Below, one piece after another: positions 34,795 to 47,186 of a DNA stretch of 64,000 bases. Position 1 is the first letter of the stretch. Each line of letters begins with the position of its first letter. The translations under genes were made by a program, and so were the position numbers. The notes under the pieces were generated by a model. That model made no database searches and was not told the origin of the DNA. It saw only the letters and a list, made by a program, of their open reading frames with translations. Source of the stretch: Setomelanomma holmii (lineage: Eukaryota; Ascomycota; Dothideomycetes; Pleosporales; Phaeosphaeriaceae); contig ML978156.1 of NCBI GenBank assembly GCA_010015745.1, positions 124,001 to 188,000 of the forward strand, read 5' to 3'.

Positions 34795-37051
34795 ATGAGC
34801 TGTCTCAGGATGCGTCGAACGCAGTTCACAAGCCAGGTGAGTCCGACCACGCTCTCTATACACCCCGCGCGCACGCTTCCTTATACCCGCGCTCTCCGTC
34901 CAGAGGCGTATGCTACGTCCAGGATGTATTGGATGACCATTCGCGTGGCGCACGCACATATCAAACGCATCTCCAAGGCCTGAATTCGTCTCGATGTATG
35001 AGCGAGGCTGTAGGAGGAGCAATGGCTAACACACAACCCACAGCTGTCAAAGAGCTTCCGCACACCATCACGAGTCTTTTCGTCAACTCGCCCCGCGGCA
35101 CGCATATTCGGTACCGGGAACCTAAGGGCAAAGGAGGCGTCAGGCTTCATTTCGCAGAAGTACCCCGTCATTGACCACGAGTACGATGCAATTGTCGTTG
35201 GAGCTGGAGGCGCTGGTCTGCGCGCCGCCTTCGGTCTGGCCGAGGCTGGCTTCAACACCGCCTGTATATCGAAGCTCTTCCCCACGCGATCGCATACCGT
35301 AGCCGCACAGGGAGGTATCAATGCCGCACTTGGAAAGTACGTCAGACCCTCTGGGATGTCATGTTGGTTTAGTCAGTGCTAATGATGTACCAGCATGCAC
35401 GAGGACGACTGGCGGTGGCATATGTACGACACAGTGAAGGGTTCAGACTGGTTGGGTGACCAGGACGCCATTCACTACATGACCCGAGAGGCACCGCAGT
35501 CCGTCATTGAGCTCGAGAACTACGGTTGCCCATTCTCCAGAACGGATGACGGCAAGATGTACGCTTTACCTCTGATAATCATGTCGCCCCATGCTGACTC
35601 CATCTAGCTACCAGCGTGCCTTCGGTGGACAGTCGCAGAAGTACGGAAAGGGTGGCCAGGCATACCGATGCTGCGCTGCCGCTGACCGAACAGGTCACGC
35701 TCTTCTCCACACTCTCTACGGGCAATCGCTACGACACAACACCAAGTACTTCATCGAGTTCTTCGCCACTGACCTGATCATGGAAGACGGCGTCTGCAAG
35801 GGTGTCATCGCATACAACCAGGAAGACGGCACCATCCACCGGTTCATCGCAAAGAACACTGTCTTGGCCACTGGAGGATACGGACGTGCTTACTTCAGCT
35901 GCACGTCTGCCCATACCTGCACTGGTGATGGTATGGCCATGGTTGCTCGTGCCGGTCTCCCGAACCAGGATCTCGAATTTGTCCAATTCCATCCTACAGG
36001 TATCTACGGTGCAGGTTGCTTGATCACCGAGGGCTCTCGTGGTGAGGGTGGCTACTTGCTCAACTCCGAGGGTGAGCGATTCATGGAGCGATATGCACCA
36101 ACCGCCAAGGATCTTGCCTCCCGCGATGTCGTCTCCCGGTCAATGACTCTTGAGATCCGTGAAGGCCGTGGTGTTGGCCCCGAGAAGGACCACATCTACC
36201 TCCAGCTCAGCCATCTGCCACCCGAGGTCCTTCACGAGCGTCTGCCTGGTATCTCTGAGACTGCCGCTATTTTCGCCGGTGTCGATGTTACCAAACAGCC
36301 AATTCCCGTCCTGCCAACCGTCCACTACAACATGGGTGGTATCCCAACCAAGTACACTGGTGAAGTTATCACTCAGGATGCTCAAGGTAACGATCAGGTC
36401 GTTCCAGGTCTTTTCGCTTGCGGTGAAGCCGCGTCCGTCTCGGTCCACGGTGCCAATCGTCTCGGTGCAAACTCGCTTCTCGACCTCATTGTCTTCGGCC
36501 GTGCCGTTTCCCACACCATCCGCGACAACTTCAGCCCAGGCCAGAAGGCCGACGCAGTCTCAGCTGACGCCGGTGCCGACTCCATCGCCGTTCTCGACAA
36601 GATTCGCACATCTGAGGGTTCTAAGTCCACCGCCGAGGTCCGCCTTGCTATGCAGAAGGTCATGCAGACCGATGTCGCCGTCTTCCGAACTCAGGAGTCG
36701 CTCGAGGAGGGCGTCAAGAAGATCCACGAGGTCGACTCTCAATTCGCCGACGTCGGTATTAAGGACCGCAGCATGATCTGGAACTCCGATCTCGTCGAGA
36801 CCCTCGAGCTACGAAACTTGCTCACCTGCGCTGTCCAGACTGCCGAATCGGCCGCCAACCGCCAGGAATCAAGAGGAGCGCACGCCCGTGAGGACTTCCC
36901 AGACCGTGACGATGAGAAGTGGATGAAGCACACTTTGTCATGGCAGAAGCAGCCACATGGCAAGACGGAGCTTGGATATAGGAAGGTTGTTGGAACAACG
37001 TTGGACGAGAATGAGTGCAAGGCTGTGCCACCGTTCAAGCGTACGTACTAG
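34795..37051 (+). CDS. SDH1: Succinate dehydrogenase flavoprotein subunit, mitochondrial
   Basis: Catalytic FAD subunit of complex II; oxidises succinate to fumarate in the TCA cycle. Exons 34795-34836, 35044-35336, 35394-35558 and 35608-37051; 647 aa (yeast 640). The first exon (14 codons) begins a mitochondrial presequence rich in Arg and Ser. The first intron is 207 nt, long for this window, and falls inside the presequence. Landmarks: FAD-binding GAGGAGLRAA, SHTVAAQGGINAALGN with the flavin-linked His region, QRAFGGQS, HPTGIYGAGCLITEGSRGEGG of the active site, HYNMGGIPT, GLFACGEAASVSVHGANRLG, and the C-terminal block ending in GTTLDENECKAVPPFKR. All junctions restore conserved residues. 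Confidence 0.97.
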
Positions 37052-37814
37052 AAGCGCTAAAGAGTAGGGTGAGATGAGGAGAACAGAAATATTTGTCCTC
37101 TATTGTATGTATATTGGATGATTAGCAATGCATTTCGGCAGCTCTAAGCTAGTTTCAATGTTGTCAAATGGATCGTGCGTCGTTGTGGTAGCAGAGAATT
37201 GTGCTATATGTTCGACCTCGATAAGTCTACTGGCGCATTTCAGGCAAAGAGGCGACGCGTTGCCATGCATGAAACATGAACATCTTACCAAATCTGTCGG
37301 CCTAACTCGCATCGAGGACAGTTGATCATTTCGTGTCCGGCCACCTCGTCACCAGGTGTAGCAAGTATTTGTGATCGCTCATGCATCCTTTGAAAGTCAT
37401 CCTGAAGTCTGACTATGTTCATCCTGACATCGTAGGATAAGAAGCTAATAACATGCTATCGCGAAGCATTTCACGTACTCAAAAAGAGTGTCGAGGCTGC
37501 TCGTATGGGTACCGAAGATCTCTAGGAACAAATATATGACAGATTACGAAATATTGCCAGACTTGATGTCGTGGATTGCTAATGACGAGATGGGAATCTC
37601 GCTGGGTGTTGCGTGGAAGCCTTCCCCTAAGCTTATTACTGTTTCCAACAAGATATCAATAGCAGTCTCCGAATATTCATAAGACGATATGAAGGATTGT
37701 TGGAATGGTATGAATTATTGCCACTGGCTCAAAACCATGATCATGATATAATCATACAGAATCCACCGTTGCTCTAACAAGTCTATGATGCCCGGTTCCT
37801 CCCATAGCAAATGC
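37052..37814. other. Intergenic between convergent SDH1 and RPT1
   Basis: AT-rich 3'-flanking DNA of two convergent genes. Nothing else supported. Confidence 0.6.
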
Positions 37815-39191
37815 TTAGTTGTACTGCATGTACGTTGCAGTCGAGTTGAACTTCAAGTTGCCCTTGATGACCTTATCGACAGCAGCCAAGAAGTCCTTCT
37901 CAGTCGCGACCTTCCTCCTTGCGCGGATGGCGAACATGCCTGCCTCGGTAGCTACACTCCTTAGCTCAGCACCTGTGCTGTTCGGACAGAGACGTGAGAT
38001 GAGCTCCCATCGGATGTCGCGCTCAACACTCATGCTCTTTGCGTGGATGCGGAGAATATTGGCGCGGCCCTCCATGTCGGGTAACGAGAACTCGATCTTC
38101 CTGTCAATACGGCCAGGTCGCATGAGCGCCGGATCGAGTGTTGATGGCCTGTTTGTTGCGAACATGACCTTGATGTTGCCGCGTGCGTCGAAACCGTCAA
38201 GCTGTGTAATCAGCTCCAACATGGTACGTTGTACTTCGTTGTCTCCTCCTGCACCATCGTCGAAACGCGCTCCACCAACGGCGTCGATTTCGTCGAAGAA
38301 GATGATACACGCCTTCTTTGTCCGCGCCATCTCGAACAGTTCGCGCACCATCCTTGCTCCCTCACCGACGTATTTCTGGACGAGTTCTGAGCCGATGACT
38401 CGGATGAAGGTGGCGTCTGTTCGATTGGCGACGGCTCGGGCGCAAAGTGTCTTTCCGGTACCTGGGGGGCCATATAGAAGAGCACCCTTTGGTGGATCAA
38501 TACCAAGATTGACGAAGCGCTCTGGCGATAGAAGAGGCATCTCGACGACTTCTCGCAGTTTCTCGATCTGTTCCTTGCAGCCTCCTACATCTCCGTATGT
38601 GACATCAGGCTTGTCCTCAACCGTCATCATGGTGACCGAGGGGTCGATCTTGGGCGGCAGGGGGAGTAGGATCTGGTACTTGTTCCGGTCAACGCCCACC
38701 CGCATGCCTTCTTCGATGTCCGTTGGTGACACGCGCTCGCCGAGGTTGACGACGAACTTGGCGATCTGCTTGACGTTGATGACATATTTGCTCTTCTCCG
38801 AGTCCTTCTCGTCTTGTATTATCTTCGTGCAGCGTGCTACCTGGAGGGGCTGTTCTTCTTGCATTCGTTGTCGGTCAGCGGCGATATCCCAAAGATGTGG
38901 TGGTGCGAGTCCGGTATCCGACTCCTTGACCCCGATCTTCTCATTTATTGTCTGCTGCTTGTCCTTGATCTCCTTCTCGAGCTTCCGCAGCTCCGCGCCG
39001 TATGGTGCTGCGCCATATGTCTTCAGTACTTGAATGTCTCTGTGCTATCGTTAGCCGACCCGTCGTTGTACTGTCCCACCAAGCATTCTATCTTACTCAT
39101 CGGTGAGAGGCGTGATCTTCTTCTCTTCGACCTCATCATCGGCGAAGTTCTTCTGGTACTTCTCCCAGCTCTGGCCCGTTGCGGAGGGCAT
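37815..39191 (-). CDS. RPT1: 26S proteasome regulatory AAA-ATPase subunit Rpt1
   Basis: Member of the hexameric ATPase ring of the 19S particle that unfolds ubiquitinated substrates. Exons (minus) 39191-39097 and 39039-37815, with one 57-nt intron; 439 aa. An N-terminal coiled coil (about 45-90) leads to an OB domain (KFVVNLGERVSPTDIEEGMRV-like). The AAA core has Walker A GPPGTGKT, Walker B IIFFDEIDAVGG, and arginine-finger region LMRPGRIDRKIEF. The DVTYGDVGGCKEQIEKLREVVEMPLL block and the C-terminal tail ending YMQYN identify Rpt1 among the six paralogues. Shares a 329-bp divergent promoter with CCT4. Confidence 0.96.
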
Positions 39192-39520
39192 GTTTGCGGC
39201 TCAGTATCACCGGCGGTGTTGAATGTGCGGAGCAGCCTGAAGAAATCGTTGAGATGGTGAGTATGGAGCTCAGAGGAGAGAGCTACTAGTGGAAGGTGAT
39301 GACGGAGGCAGTGAGGTTGTGCAAGGTGAAGGTGGCTGCTTGGTAACGCGACAGGTGCGGCGATGAATGGCGTTGCGTTGCGTCGGTGGTCGGAGCTCCC
39401 GCAGCTCTTGGCACGCCCGCGGTCTGCCAAAATAATCGCGTCGCCAAAAGTTCGAGAGCAGACCCCGCAATAAACCCCACGATACCCCTCTATACACTTT
39501 CTTCTTCCATACAGATCAAG
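39192..39520. promoter_or_regulatory. Bidirectional promoter of RPT1 and CCT4
   Basis: Only 329 bp separate the two start codons, so the proteasome ATPase and the chaperonin subunit must share regulatory DNA. GGTGGC occurs (about 39328), similar to but not the same as the yeast proteasome element GGTGGCAAA. Co-regulation is inferred. Confidence 0.5.
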
Positions 39521-41323
39521 ATGGCGGCTCAAGTCGCAAATGGCGGGTCAGGAAATGCCGCGTTCAAGGTAGGAAACCTGATTCTGGAGCTCTGAAAAGA
39601 TGGACTGACGCAGGCTGCAGGATAAGGAGAAGCCCAGAGCTGTGCGGAGTGCGAATATCATTGCTGCGAGAGGTATGTTGGACTCAAATCTATGTACATG
39701 AGCTTCTTGTTGACTCTATTTGACTAGCTGTGGCCGATGCGATCCGAACTGTATGTCCCACCAAAGAGCGCGGGGATAGACGAATACTGACAAATTGTAG
39801 TCTTTGGGACCAAAGGGCATGGATAAGATGGTAAGACTCATCCTTAGTCTGTTACATTATGGAAATCTAACAGATCGCAGATTCAAACCGGCAAGGGCGA
39901 GACAATAATCACGAACGACGGAGCGACCATGTTGAACCAGATGAGCGTTATGCACCCGTCCGCAAAGATGCTCGTCGACCTCGCACACGCGCAGGATATT
40001 GAAGCTGGAGACGGAACAACATCAGTCGTGGTCATCGCCGGAAGCTTGTTGGGAGCCGCTGAGCGGTTACTGGGCAAGGGCATACACCCCACTGTTATAT
40101 CAGAGGCATTCCAGCGCGCAGCACAAGAGGCGATAAAGATCTTGGAGGGCATGTCCATTCCCATCAACCTCGCGGACAGGCAGACACTCCTTAAGACCGC
40201 GACGACCGCACTTTCGTCGAAGATTGTCGCGCAAGAGCCAAAGCTGCCCATTATGGCTGTGGACTCGGTTTTGAAGGTCATTGACGCAAAGACCGCAGAT
40301 AACGTCGACCTCAAGAACATCAGGATGATTAAAAAGCAGGGCGGCACCATTGAAGACAGTGAGATGATTGATGGACTGGTGCTTAACCAACCAGTGGTGA
40401 AGAGCGCAGGAGGCCCCACAATCAAAGAGAAGGCACGGATAGGTCTGATTCAATTCCAGCTGAGCCCGCCGAAACCAGACATGGAGAACCAGATTGTGGT
40501 CAATGACTACAGGCAGATGGACAAGATCCTCAAGGAAGAGCGAACATATCTGCTGAACATGGTCAAGAAGATTCAAAAGGCGAAGTGCAATGTCCTCTTC
40601 ATCCAGAAGTCAATCTTGCGGGATGCGGTCAACGACCTCAGTCTACATTTCCTTTCGAAGCTCAAGATCCTGGTAATCAAGGACATTGAGCGCGACGAAA
40701 TCGAGTTCATCTGCAAGAGCACTGGCTGCAAACCCATTGCCGACATCGACTCATTCACAGAGGACAAGCTAGGCTCGGCTGATCTTGTCGAAGAAGTCCA
40801 AGCATCTGGCGCTCGCTACGTCAAGATCTCGGGCGTAAAGTCCGTAGTCAACACTGTCTCGATCGTTTGCCGCGGCGCCAACACGCTCATCCTCGACGAG
40901 ACCGAACGCTCCCTGCACGATGCGCACTGCGCCATTCGGTCATTAGTCAAGAAGAAGGCTCTCCTCGCCGGCGGTGGCGCCCCCGAAATCGAAATTGCAC
41001 ATCAGCTCTCCCTGCGCGCACGCGAGCTGTCTGGCACCGAATCGATCTGCTGGAAAGCCTTCGCCGACGCAATGGAAGTCATACCGACTACCCTCGCCGA
41101 GAACGCAGGCCTTAACAGCATCAAGGTCGTCACGGAGCTAAGGCACAGGCACGCACAGGAGCAGAGGAACGCAGGCATCAGCATCAAGAGCGGAGGCGTC
41201 AAGAACGACATCTCAGAAGAAAATGTCCTGCAGCCGCTGCTAGTCAGCACCAGTGCCATCGAATTGGCAGCTGAGACGGTGAAGATGATCCTCAGGATCG
41301 ACGACATTGCGTTGTCGAGGTAA
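39521..41323 (+). CDS. CCT4: T-complex protein 1 subunit delta (CCT4)
   Basis: Subunit of the cytosolic TRiC/CCT chaperonin that folds actin, tubulin and WD40 proteins. Five exons: 39521-39568, 39621-39672, 39728-39750, 39801-39830 and 39881-41323; 531 aa. Introns cluster in the first 360 bp, around the 23-nt and 30-nt exons. Landmarks: ANIIAARAVADAIRTSLGPKGMDKMI, ATP-site GDGTTS, TIEDSEMIDGLVL, and GGGAPEIEIAHQL near the C-terminal third. SLHDAHCAIRSLVKKKALLAGGGAPE is characteristic of the delta subunit (listed here only in overlapping parts). Every splice junction restores the conserved reading. Confidence 0.96.
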
Positions 41324-44214
41324 GGAGGGGGATTGGACTACAAGTGTGAAGAGGTAGGCCAACATGCATGGTATGCCTCGGACAAAAGATATACCACGAA
41401 TAACGATAGAGCTATTGCAGCGCAATGTTCAGTCGCCACGCTAATGTGAGGTCTTGGAGATGTGACGCGAACATGAGGCCGTGGCGTGCAGAGTGCATCT
41501 AACGCATGAAGTTGATCCTGGTGGTCATGATACGTGCGTTGCAGAAGCGAGACTTTCTACTCGCCCATGAGTTGCTGAACTAGGTAATTCATGTTGATCC
41601 AAGCACTGAATCCGGCACAAATCTACTACTTGAGATTTTGGCGAGTACAACTGTCTGTTAGACATTTTGGCGAGTGTGAAGTATACCATTGTTGGTAGGC
41701 TAGGCAGAATGACCGGGGTGTACATCAGCCCATGTGGACTGAGCGCTTCAAGCGAGTAACGTATTCCAAGTGAAAGCCGATGAATGATTGAATTGCCAAG
41801 AAGGAGCAATACATCGAGCGCATGGAACTCATTTGAAGGTGGCGCATGTCAGACGGTCCATCCGGGTGCCAAAAGACACCCACTTGGCTCCTCGGAGAAC
41901 ACGACAATGAGGTGTCCGTTGATCATGCAGGCATGCAGATTTTCGGCAGTGATTTTACGTTATGGTCAGGGTATCTCGGTGCTCGTTCTGCTTTCAATGG
42001 GCTTCCACGTCAACTGTTCAATGGCCCAGGCAAGGGAGGACGTGTAGCTCCTAGTATGCTGCTGCTGGGTTGTGGGTCACCAACATTGCAGAAGTCAAAT
42101 GCCCTGCAGTAATAGCATCCAGTTGTGCTTCTCGTCGTGCCGGTCGAGAGGAGGTGCTGGAGAAGTGTACGTGCAACGCTTGCTGCGAGCAGGCACGTTT
42201 CATTTTTGACTTGGGAGATTGACGCCATGAGCTTACCCACGTTGTCGATCAAAACCATGGCCAGCTACATTTACTTCACAGAACAAAATATTCGCGATTT
42301 TGGTCGTGGTTCGCGCCCAAAGATCGAGTCGGGTAATGACGGCATCGCGAGCCAGATCACCGTCTCGAGGCTCCTACTTCCCCACTTCGTGAGATTATCC
42401 AGGCGGTGGTTCAGTATTCAAAGAGCAGGTCTATGTGATGGAGGCTCCACAGCGGCTCATAGCTTCCTCACTGCCGTCAGTAGCGTGTAGATCCGTGACG
42501 CAAAGGTCCATTGCCGTTGTTCCGATCGACGGTACGCTACGTTTCGGACTCACCATAGGCCACTTCACATTCCGCTCGCGCATCGATCAGCGTGTATTGT
42601 GCTGGTAAGTTCTGTCGTAGCCATCTGGAAGGTCTCCAATCGACTCGCGGTGGAAGACAGGGAGTTGTGTACTAGCTCGTCGAAAATACTTACATTCAGT
42701 CCCGAAGGAGTGGTAATAAAACTCGAGTCTCCGCGTCCTACTCTCATGCCAATTGTTTCCATCTCTTGCAAATAGTATTTGCTCGAGCTTGAGGGTTGTT
42801 GGAAGCTGATCTATGATCCAAAGCGCGCGCCATAGGCCGGTTGTCTGTGTGGGTGGATGGTTTCCTCCTGTCCGTTGTTGTGTAACTCCCAGGATGACGT
42901 TGTTATGCCGTACAGTCATACTCACTTGCTGCGAAGTAGCACTGCATGCTGACCCGACAGTCGTGACGCGTGATACTTCGTTTCCATGGGTTGCACACCT
43001 TGCGTGGTCATCGTCACAGCACGCGCTCTGATGGTCCCACAAGCAGCAAGCACAGTCTGACTGAAGTGTGGTGACCACAGAGACATGAGCTGCCGCTAGT
43101 CAGGCATTCTTGCTTGGCTTGGACTGCACTTTTGCGGCGTGGCTGGGCAACCTCAAAGGAATACCCTGCGATATGTTATGCAGTATAGCAGCGGCAGAAA
43201 AGGTGGCGCTGGAAACAACTGTTTCCGTGGCGCAGGAGTGACATCGCGTCGTTTCAGGTCATAAGGTCGAGCACCATCTGGTGACAGTCAGATTAGTCGA
43301 ACATGCAACTTTTTGGGACGGCAGAAGGGAAATCTGCAGGCTGGTCATGGTGGACCTTGTCAGAATCTGTACATACTACAGACCAGGAAACGTGAACGGC
43401 GATGTCTTGCCCGATCGGTTTGCCGAGTCAAGAATCGGTCCCAAATAGGACTCGTGTAGTCTAGCGACTACTGCGAGATTGCCCAAACGGTCGCCACGCC
43501 TTGTCGACTCGGGCAAGGGGATCCCTGCCTTCTTTACAAGATGCCTTCCGTGAGCTACTGGGGAAGAGCTTGCAATTGCTGTCTGCGAAACCTGCAGTTT
43601 GCGAAGTTTGAACATTGATCAATCCTCGATGTAATCGTTGCTAATTACTCGTGTGTGCGTGGGCGCAGCCAATATATTGGGACAAATCGGCGTGAGGGAA
43701 CCTGACTCGAGCGGCCTCATGACCACCTGTTTGCGCATGAATCTCATACCAAGCAAGCAAATGTGGTGGAAATGCCCCTGAACCAAATAGAATTTGTCGC
43801 GATGACAGTACTGGAATTCTTGTCGAGCACGTTTTGAGACATTCTATTATGGGGTATCGATATTTCGTTATGTCGCTAAGCCAACAACAAAATGGCTGAT
43901 ATTGAAAGGAAACGCCTCGTTCATGCATGATGATCGTACAATCGCCGGGCCGTGGTAGCTGGCTTGGGTTAAGAAAACGCCCGCTAGTATGCAGCAACTC
44001 TCGTGCCGAGAAAGGAACAAAGGGAATTAGTGTAGCAGAACGGAAAGAAGTAAATAGACATGGCCGCTGGTCGTGCAATGCCGCGAGTGGGCCCGTTAAA
44101 CATTTCGTCGTCTCCTTCGTCAATTGAATGAAATTGAAAAGAAATCTCGACACCAAAGAGCGGTGTCGAGGATATCGCCGTAATGATTCGAGAATGATCG
44201 CAAAAGCCGCTGCT
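41324..44214. other. Long intergenic region between convergent genes
   Basis: 2.9 kb with no gene I can support. Open frames of up to 171 codons exist at 42587-43078 and 43641-44156 on the minus strand, but they lack homology and biased composition. A 12-base unit ATTTTGGCGAGT is repeated at about 41635 and 41668. No tRNA pattern found. Confidence 0.45.
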
Positions 44215-45820
44215 TTATCGGCCCTTCAGGCTAGCCCGCTTGAGCATGCGCGTCACAAGGTTGCCACGTGGTTTCGGCTTGACGTAGAAGGCTCCCTTGG
44301 TACCTGTCATATCGTCCGTCAACACCAGGTCCTCGAGAGCCAAAGGGTCATCCTTTGGAGGTCGTTGACTCGACGACTGCCAACCATACAGTTGATCGTC
44401 GTCAGCTCGAAGATCGGGCCGAGTCAGAGTCATGCGCAGAGTCATCTCGCGGTTGAGGCGTCCAGATGGGTGTTGCAGAGACATCCTGGGTTGGTCTTCA
44501 GAGGCAATCTTCGAGTGTGATACCTGTCGGGAATGCAGACGAAATGAGAGACCTGCACTCGAGGGCGTTGAAGGTGACTCCACGTCCACGACAGAATCCG
44601 CGTCCGACTCAAGGCCTTGGTTGTCGCTCACAGTGTCCTCGAAGAACGAGAGCTTGCCGTCGCGCAGAAACGTCTGCATGTCTCGACTGAATTTACGAGA
44701 ATGGCTGGCAATGGGCGGTAGCTGGTAGTGAGGCCTTGAAGGAGTCGCGGCACCGTCGTCGTCAGCAGTGGAAGGAAAGCCGAATTCAATAGCCTCGTCA
44801 AACTTCTGAGGGGACGCGAGATACGTGCGAAGCTTCTTCCTCGCCTCTGGATCCCGGTAGTGCGTGGCCTCAGGGTCGAAGATCGGCGGTGGTGTCGGCG
44901 TGTGGGAGGATCTCCGGCCTGATAGTGAAGAAGAATGAGCACGCTGGTGGGTTGGGGCAGGTGCGATGGCGAAGCCGGATGGATTGCCCATAAGCACCGC
45001 CGACGCCGTTGAGTAATGCATGGATGAGGTGGTGAGAGACATGGTTCGTCTGAGGTCAGTCACTGTCGACCTCCGTCCTGTTGGTGGGCCCATGACGTCG
45101 AGGTAGATGAGGCTGCTCTCGGTGTCTCCTTCCTTCTCTTGTGTGTACTTGTCGAATAATGAGCGTGTAGGTGAGTACTCGTAATCTGAGGTGCGGTCTT
45201 GATCCAATGTGCTGTCTGGATTTGAGGTGCTGTCCGGATCCCTCTTGAAGCCGAATTGAAAGTCGCTGAACCGCTGCCTTGCCCGCTCAAAGTTAATGTC
45301 GTAAGGAAGAAACGCCTGTTCGCACTTGCCGAGCAGCACCGCCTGCTCTTCTCGCGAGTAGTACAGTTTTCGCAATTTGTCGGGCAATGAAAGAAAGAAC
45401 TCGGGCTCCGGCTGGGGAATGTCGAGACTGTGCGGCGCGTCCTCTGCCTTGCAGGTGCGGCGTTGGGAGCCCAGGGTTAATGAGGGGCGGAAAGGCACTG
45501 AAGAGCTCGCGCGGGATGAGAGTGAGCGCCCAGAGGCATTTTGGTCATCAAGCGAGTGTTGCCGGATCTGCAGGCGTTCTAAGGACGAGAAATACTTCCT
45601 CCTGCATGAAAGCACGGGTTATTAGCATGATCCAACATCTGCAAGGTACGAGTGGGGTTATTGTTCGTCTAGGTGAGTAGTATGCACGCGATGGATGCAC
45701 TCCTTATCACATCCGGGACTAATCAGAGTAAGCGGGAACCACATACTGGACTGAAAGTGGCAGCGCGTCGAAATCGGCCTGCTGTAGTGGCGGAAGAATG
45801 GTCTTCGCCTTTTTTCTCAT
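44215..45820 (-). CDS. Conserved filamentous-fungal protein of unknown function
   Basis: Exons (minus) 45820-45747 and 45601-44215; intron 45746-45602 (145 nt, gtatgt donor); 486 aa. The N-terminal part begins MRKKAKTILPP. Splicing joins FDALPLSVQ to RKYFSSLERLQI, a short helical block near the start. The next conserved-looking part is LPDKLRKLYYSREEQAVLLGKCE. The remainder is Ser/Pro-rich and probably disordered, with basic-Ser clusters (SGRRSSHT, HSRKFSRDMQTFLRDGKLSFF) that could be phosphorylated. The C-terminus GAFYVKPKPRGNLVTRMLKRASLKGR-like tail is basic. I recall similar ascomycete hypothetical proteins but no assigned role. The ATG at 45820 is the first in the exon frame; a further upstream exon cannot be excluded. 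Confidence 0.75.
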
Positions 45821-47186
45821 GGCGCCGACTGGTAGGGAGTGGTTCTGGCGTGGAGACGACTCCGGAGCATATGAAGGATTGCGTGTGCGGCGACGTTCAC
45901 CTCGCGCCCTGGCCAAGAGGTTTGTCTGTGCCTCAGTCGTAGTGACGCTATTGCGTGCTTTTCAATGATCGTCCGGGCGAGGGAGCCGCAAAAAAGAAAG
46001 ATGTGAATGAATGATGAATTGGCGCGAGGCAGCTGTATGGGACAGCAGAATGGGCTTAAGCAGGAGCGACCGTCAAGACGCACTCGCGTTCTGCACGTCG
46101 GAAGGCCGCATGCAACTAACGAACGCGCCGCGACGCAGCCATTCCTCAACCTCACCGACGGGCCTGGTGGTGCGGTGGCTCTGTCTCCGAGAGTCAATGA
46201 ACGCCATTCGCGCTTCCTGAAGCACCTTGACGGCCATAGCACCGAGGATGTTACCGGAATAGAGCCCTCCCAGAGGTCACATCCATGACCTCACGGGCGT
46301 GGGCAGCACCACCAAACAACAACGTCAACGCCCGGGGCCAATAGCCCTGCACGTCGTGGTTCCACAGCAAAGTGCTCCCCGCTCTCTCTCCACCTTGCCG
46401 TCCGCGGTTTCATCTCAGGGCCAGACAGCAAGTCAGCGGGGCTCGCACGAACCCTTAGCGGCGGTGGGCCTGCGACACACCGCAACTGCAAAGTCCCAGC
46501 TTATGGAAACGATAGAAGCCCCGATATGAGCTCGTTTGCGATCGTGTGCACGTTTGATTCTGGCCATTGATTCACTTGGCTTCTCGAATCGTGTGCCTGG
46601 GGCTGCCTCGTGCCCGCCGAATGCCCGGGTCGACACATCAGCCTGTCGTGGCACAATTAATACTTGCACGGACTGCCACATTCTTTGTGCGCCGTGGCGA
46701 GCAGCGAGCATGCGCTGTGTAACGGCGAAGCTGAAGAGACTGCACGCTCCACTGCCCAGCATTGCCTGTAAGAAATAATGAGGTCTGATTGCAGCGGTAC
46801 AAGCACGGGTATCTCTCCAGAATACATCCAACACCCGACACATTGCCGCCTTCCCGTATCGCCTATCGATAGCGAGATTGAGTGAGCGCCATGCATACAT
46901 ATAAAAACGTCTCTAAAACCGTCCAATTGGGCCTTTTGCCCCTGGAGTCAGCCACGATATGGAAAACCGCTTTTCCACTTCACTATCCAAACTTAGAATC
47001 GGCTGGACACATGTAGCTGCCGACGCCCATTTTGCTGTGACATAGAATAGTAGTCTTAGATGACATTCGCGCAATGATTGAATTTCGTGACGATCGCAAA
47101 ACCCGGAGATTCGGCCAAACGGCTGAAATCTAGGTCGATGCAAGGTCGCCTTCGGTTCGGTCGTGAAGATAAGATCTGCTGTCGTA
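45821..47186. other. Intergenic, upstream of conserved gene and ELMO 3' flank
   Basis: 1.37 kb without a recognisable gene. Several overlapping short frames on both strands in the GC-rich part (46000-46500) have no family match. Confidence 0.45.

Noticed and set aside
37819..39033. 404-codon plus-strand frame opposite RPT1
   Set aside because: Antisense shadow of a highly conserved AAA-ATPase; Ser-rich composition follows from codon bias on the other strand.
39320..39340. Yeast-type proteasome control element (GGTGGCAAA)
   Set aside because: Only GGTGGC is present; the rest of the element does not match.
42587..43078. 163-codon minus-strand frame in the intergenic region
   Set aside because: No homology, no splice continuity, composition like non-coding sequence.
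43641..44156. 171-codon minus-strand frame downstream of the conserved gene
   Set aside because: No recognisable domain and no supporting signals; likely the 3' flank of the gene at 44215.
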